Source: an uncultured Roseburia sp. (GTDB lineage Bacteria; Bacillota; Clostridia; Lachnospirales; Lachnospiraceae). From it: 64,000 nt of DNA. The stretch is taken from positions 59,080 through 123,079 of the forward strand of contig CAKREH010000006.1 in NCBI GenBank assembly GCA_934317215.1, read 5' to 3'. Positions 63,583-64,000 of the stretch are shown piece by piece. Numbering within the stretch: the stretch's first letter is position 1; every line of letters begins with the position of its first letter. The notes beneath the pieces are model-generated. The model made no database searches. It saw nothing but the letters and a program-made list of their open reading frames with translations, and had not been told where the DNA came from. The translations under genes were made by a program, and so were the position numbers.

Positions 63583-63925
63583 CTTTCACCATTTTCTTTA
63601 AGTTGTAATTGTCCTCTATGTAACTTACAAACTCTTCTAAAACCCTTGTCATTCTCTTGTTTTTTGAATAAAGAAACCATGTATTTCTCGTCACAGATGT
63701 CCCATCCTTATGTACCAGCGGCGTCAGACAGAGATCATATTCATTTTCATAATTATCCGGCAGAAAACAGAGTGTATATCCAAGTCCCTTTGCCACGACC
63801 TGCCATGCCACATCCACATAGCCGACCGTCATCCCCATCGGCAGTTCTGTGCAAAACTGACCTCTCCACCATTCCTCAATGATCTCTTTCGTCCGGTCGT
63901 TGGTTTTATAAGATATAAACTGCAT
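63542..63925 (-). pseudogene. C-terminal half of a second LysR regulator
   Basis: 127 codons that align with the end of the neighbouring LysR: SYKTNDRTKEIIEEWW, MGMTVGYVDVAWQVV, AKGLGYTLCFLPDNY, FVSYIEDNYN. No HTH is present. Upstream of about 63925 the sequence no longer codes for LysR and reads as an AT-rich stretch with TTGACA on the minus strand. The 5' half was probably lost to an insertion or deletion whose edge lies near 63926-64000. Confidence 0.7.
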
Positions 63926-64000
63926 GGATTGTCAACACTTTTTCAGACAAATTTTTTTAGGTTATTTTCCCGATATTGTACAGGCGTTTGATACCCTAGG
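63926..64000. other. end of window, possible mobile-element edge
   Basis: No gene. The minus-strand text GGGTATCAAACGCCTGTACA and the sharp end of the LysR remnant suggest an insertion-sequence border, not provable here. Confidence 0.3.

Overview
This 64 kb window reads as chromosomal DNA of a low-GC Firmicute, most likely a gut Lachnospiraceae of the Roseburia/Agathobacter kind. The grounds are protein-level likeness (GlnRS, DUF1385, DUF2225, XRE and MocR families), strong AGGAGG-type ribosome sites, TTGACA/TATAAT promoters with 17-base spacers, and the block rho - rpmE - DUF1385 - prmC - prfA. The genus is inference. I saw no rRNA, tRNA or CRISPR array. Most genes lie on the minus strand.

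Layout. 1-2.9 kb: divergent argC/argG with ARG-box-like sites. 2.9-9.9 kb: an M20 amidohydrolase and a five-gene peptide ABC importer, divergent from a C39-like peptidase. 10.6-16.3 kb: MocR regulator, DUF2225 protein, glnS and an AlbA_2/wHTH protein. 16.5-17.2 kb: an AT-rich membrane gene broken at a T10 tract behind a LexA-like box. 17.5-22.4 kb: the translation/termination block. 22.5-29.8 kb: an accessory zone with gene fossils, a secreted M64 peptidase, a small toxin-like ORF, a recombinase remnant, a zeta-type kinase with its small partner, and a DUF3990 gene with a frameshifted partner. 29.8-33.6 kb: a HAD - HelD - GH31-N-like fusion. 33.8-42.6 kb: SGNH hydrolase, LysR/MATE pair, recQ, NSS and MFS transporters and a U32-like protein. 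42.6-54.1 kb: two ABC-F genes (one Lsa-like with an attenuator-like leader), acetyltransferases, glycerate kinase, an RNA methyltransferase, a MITE-like element and a FtsX-type ABC exporter. 54.3-57.7 kb: Rpn-family nuclease and a chemoreceptor with a lesion at each end. 57.9-64 kb: a hydratase - carrier - lactonase cluster under LysR control that recalls E. coli pgl-ybhD-ybhI-ybhJ.

How the genes work together. The importer and the M20 enzyme form a peptide or acyl-amino-acid uptake unit. argC/argG share one ArgR-type control region. The TA-like and DUF3990 loci sit among recombinase debris, as expected of an integration hot spot. Palindromic hairpins of the form GTGTGAAAA-loop-TTTTCACAC recur at five intergenic places, several directly before a GAATGGAG ribosome site. 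A second composite repeat (hairpin plus terminator) occurs after argG and in the Lsa leader.

Most interesting: the triple fusion at 29.8-33.6 kb, the palindromic start-site cassette, the Lsa leader with an M-R-R uORF, the MITE-like element at 48.3 kb, and the LexA-box/homopolymer membrane gene.
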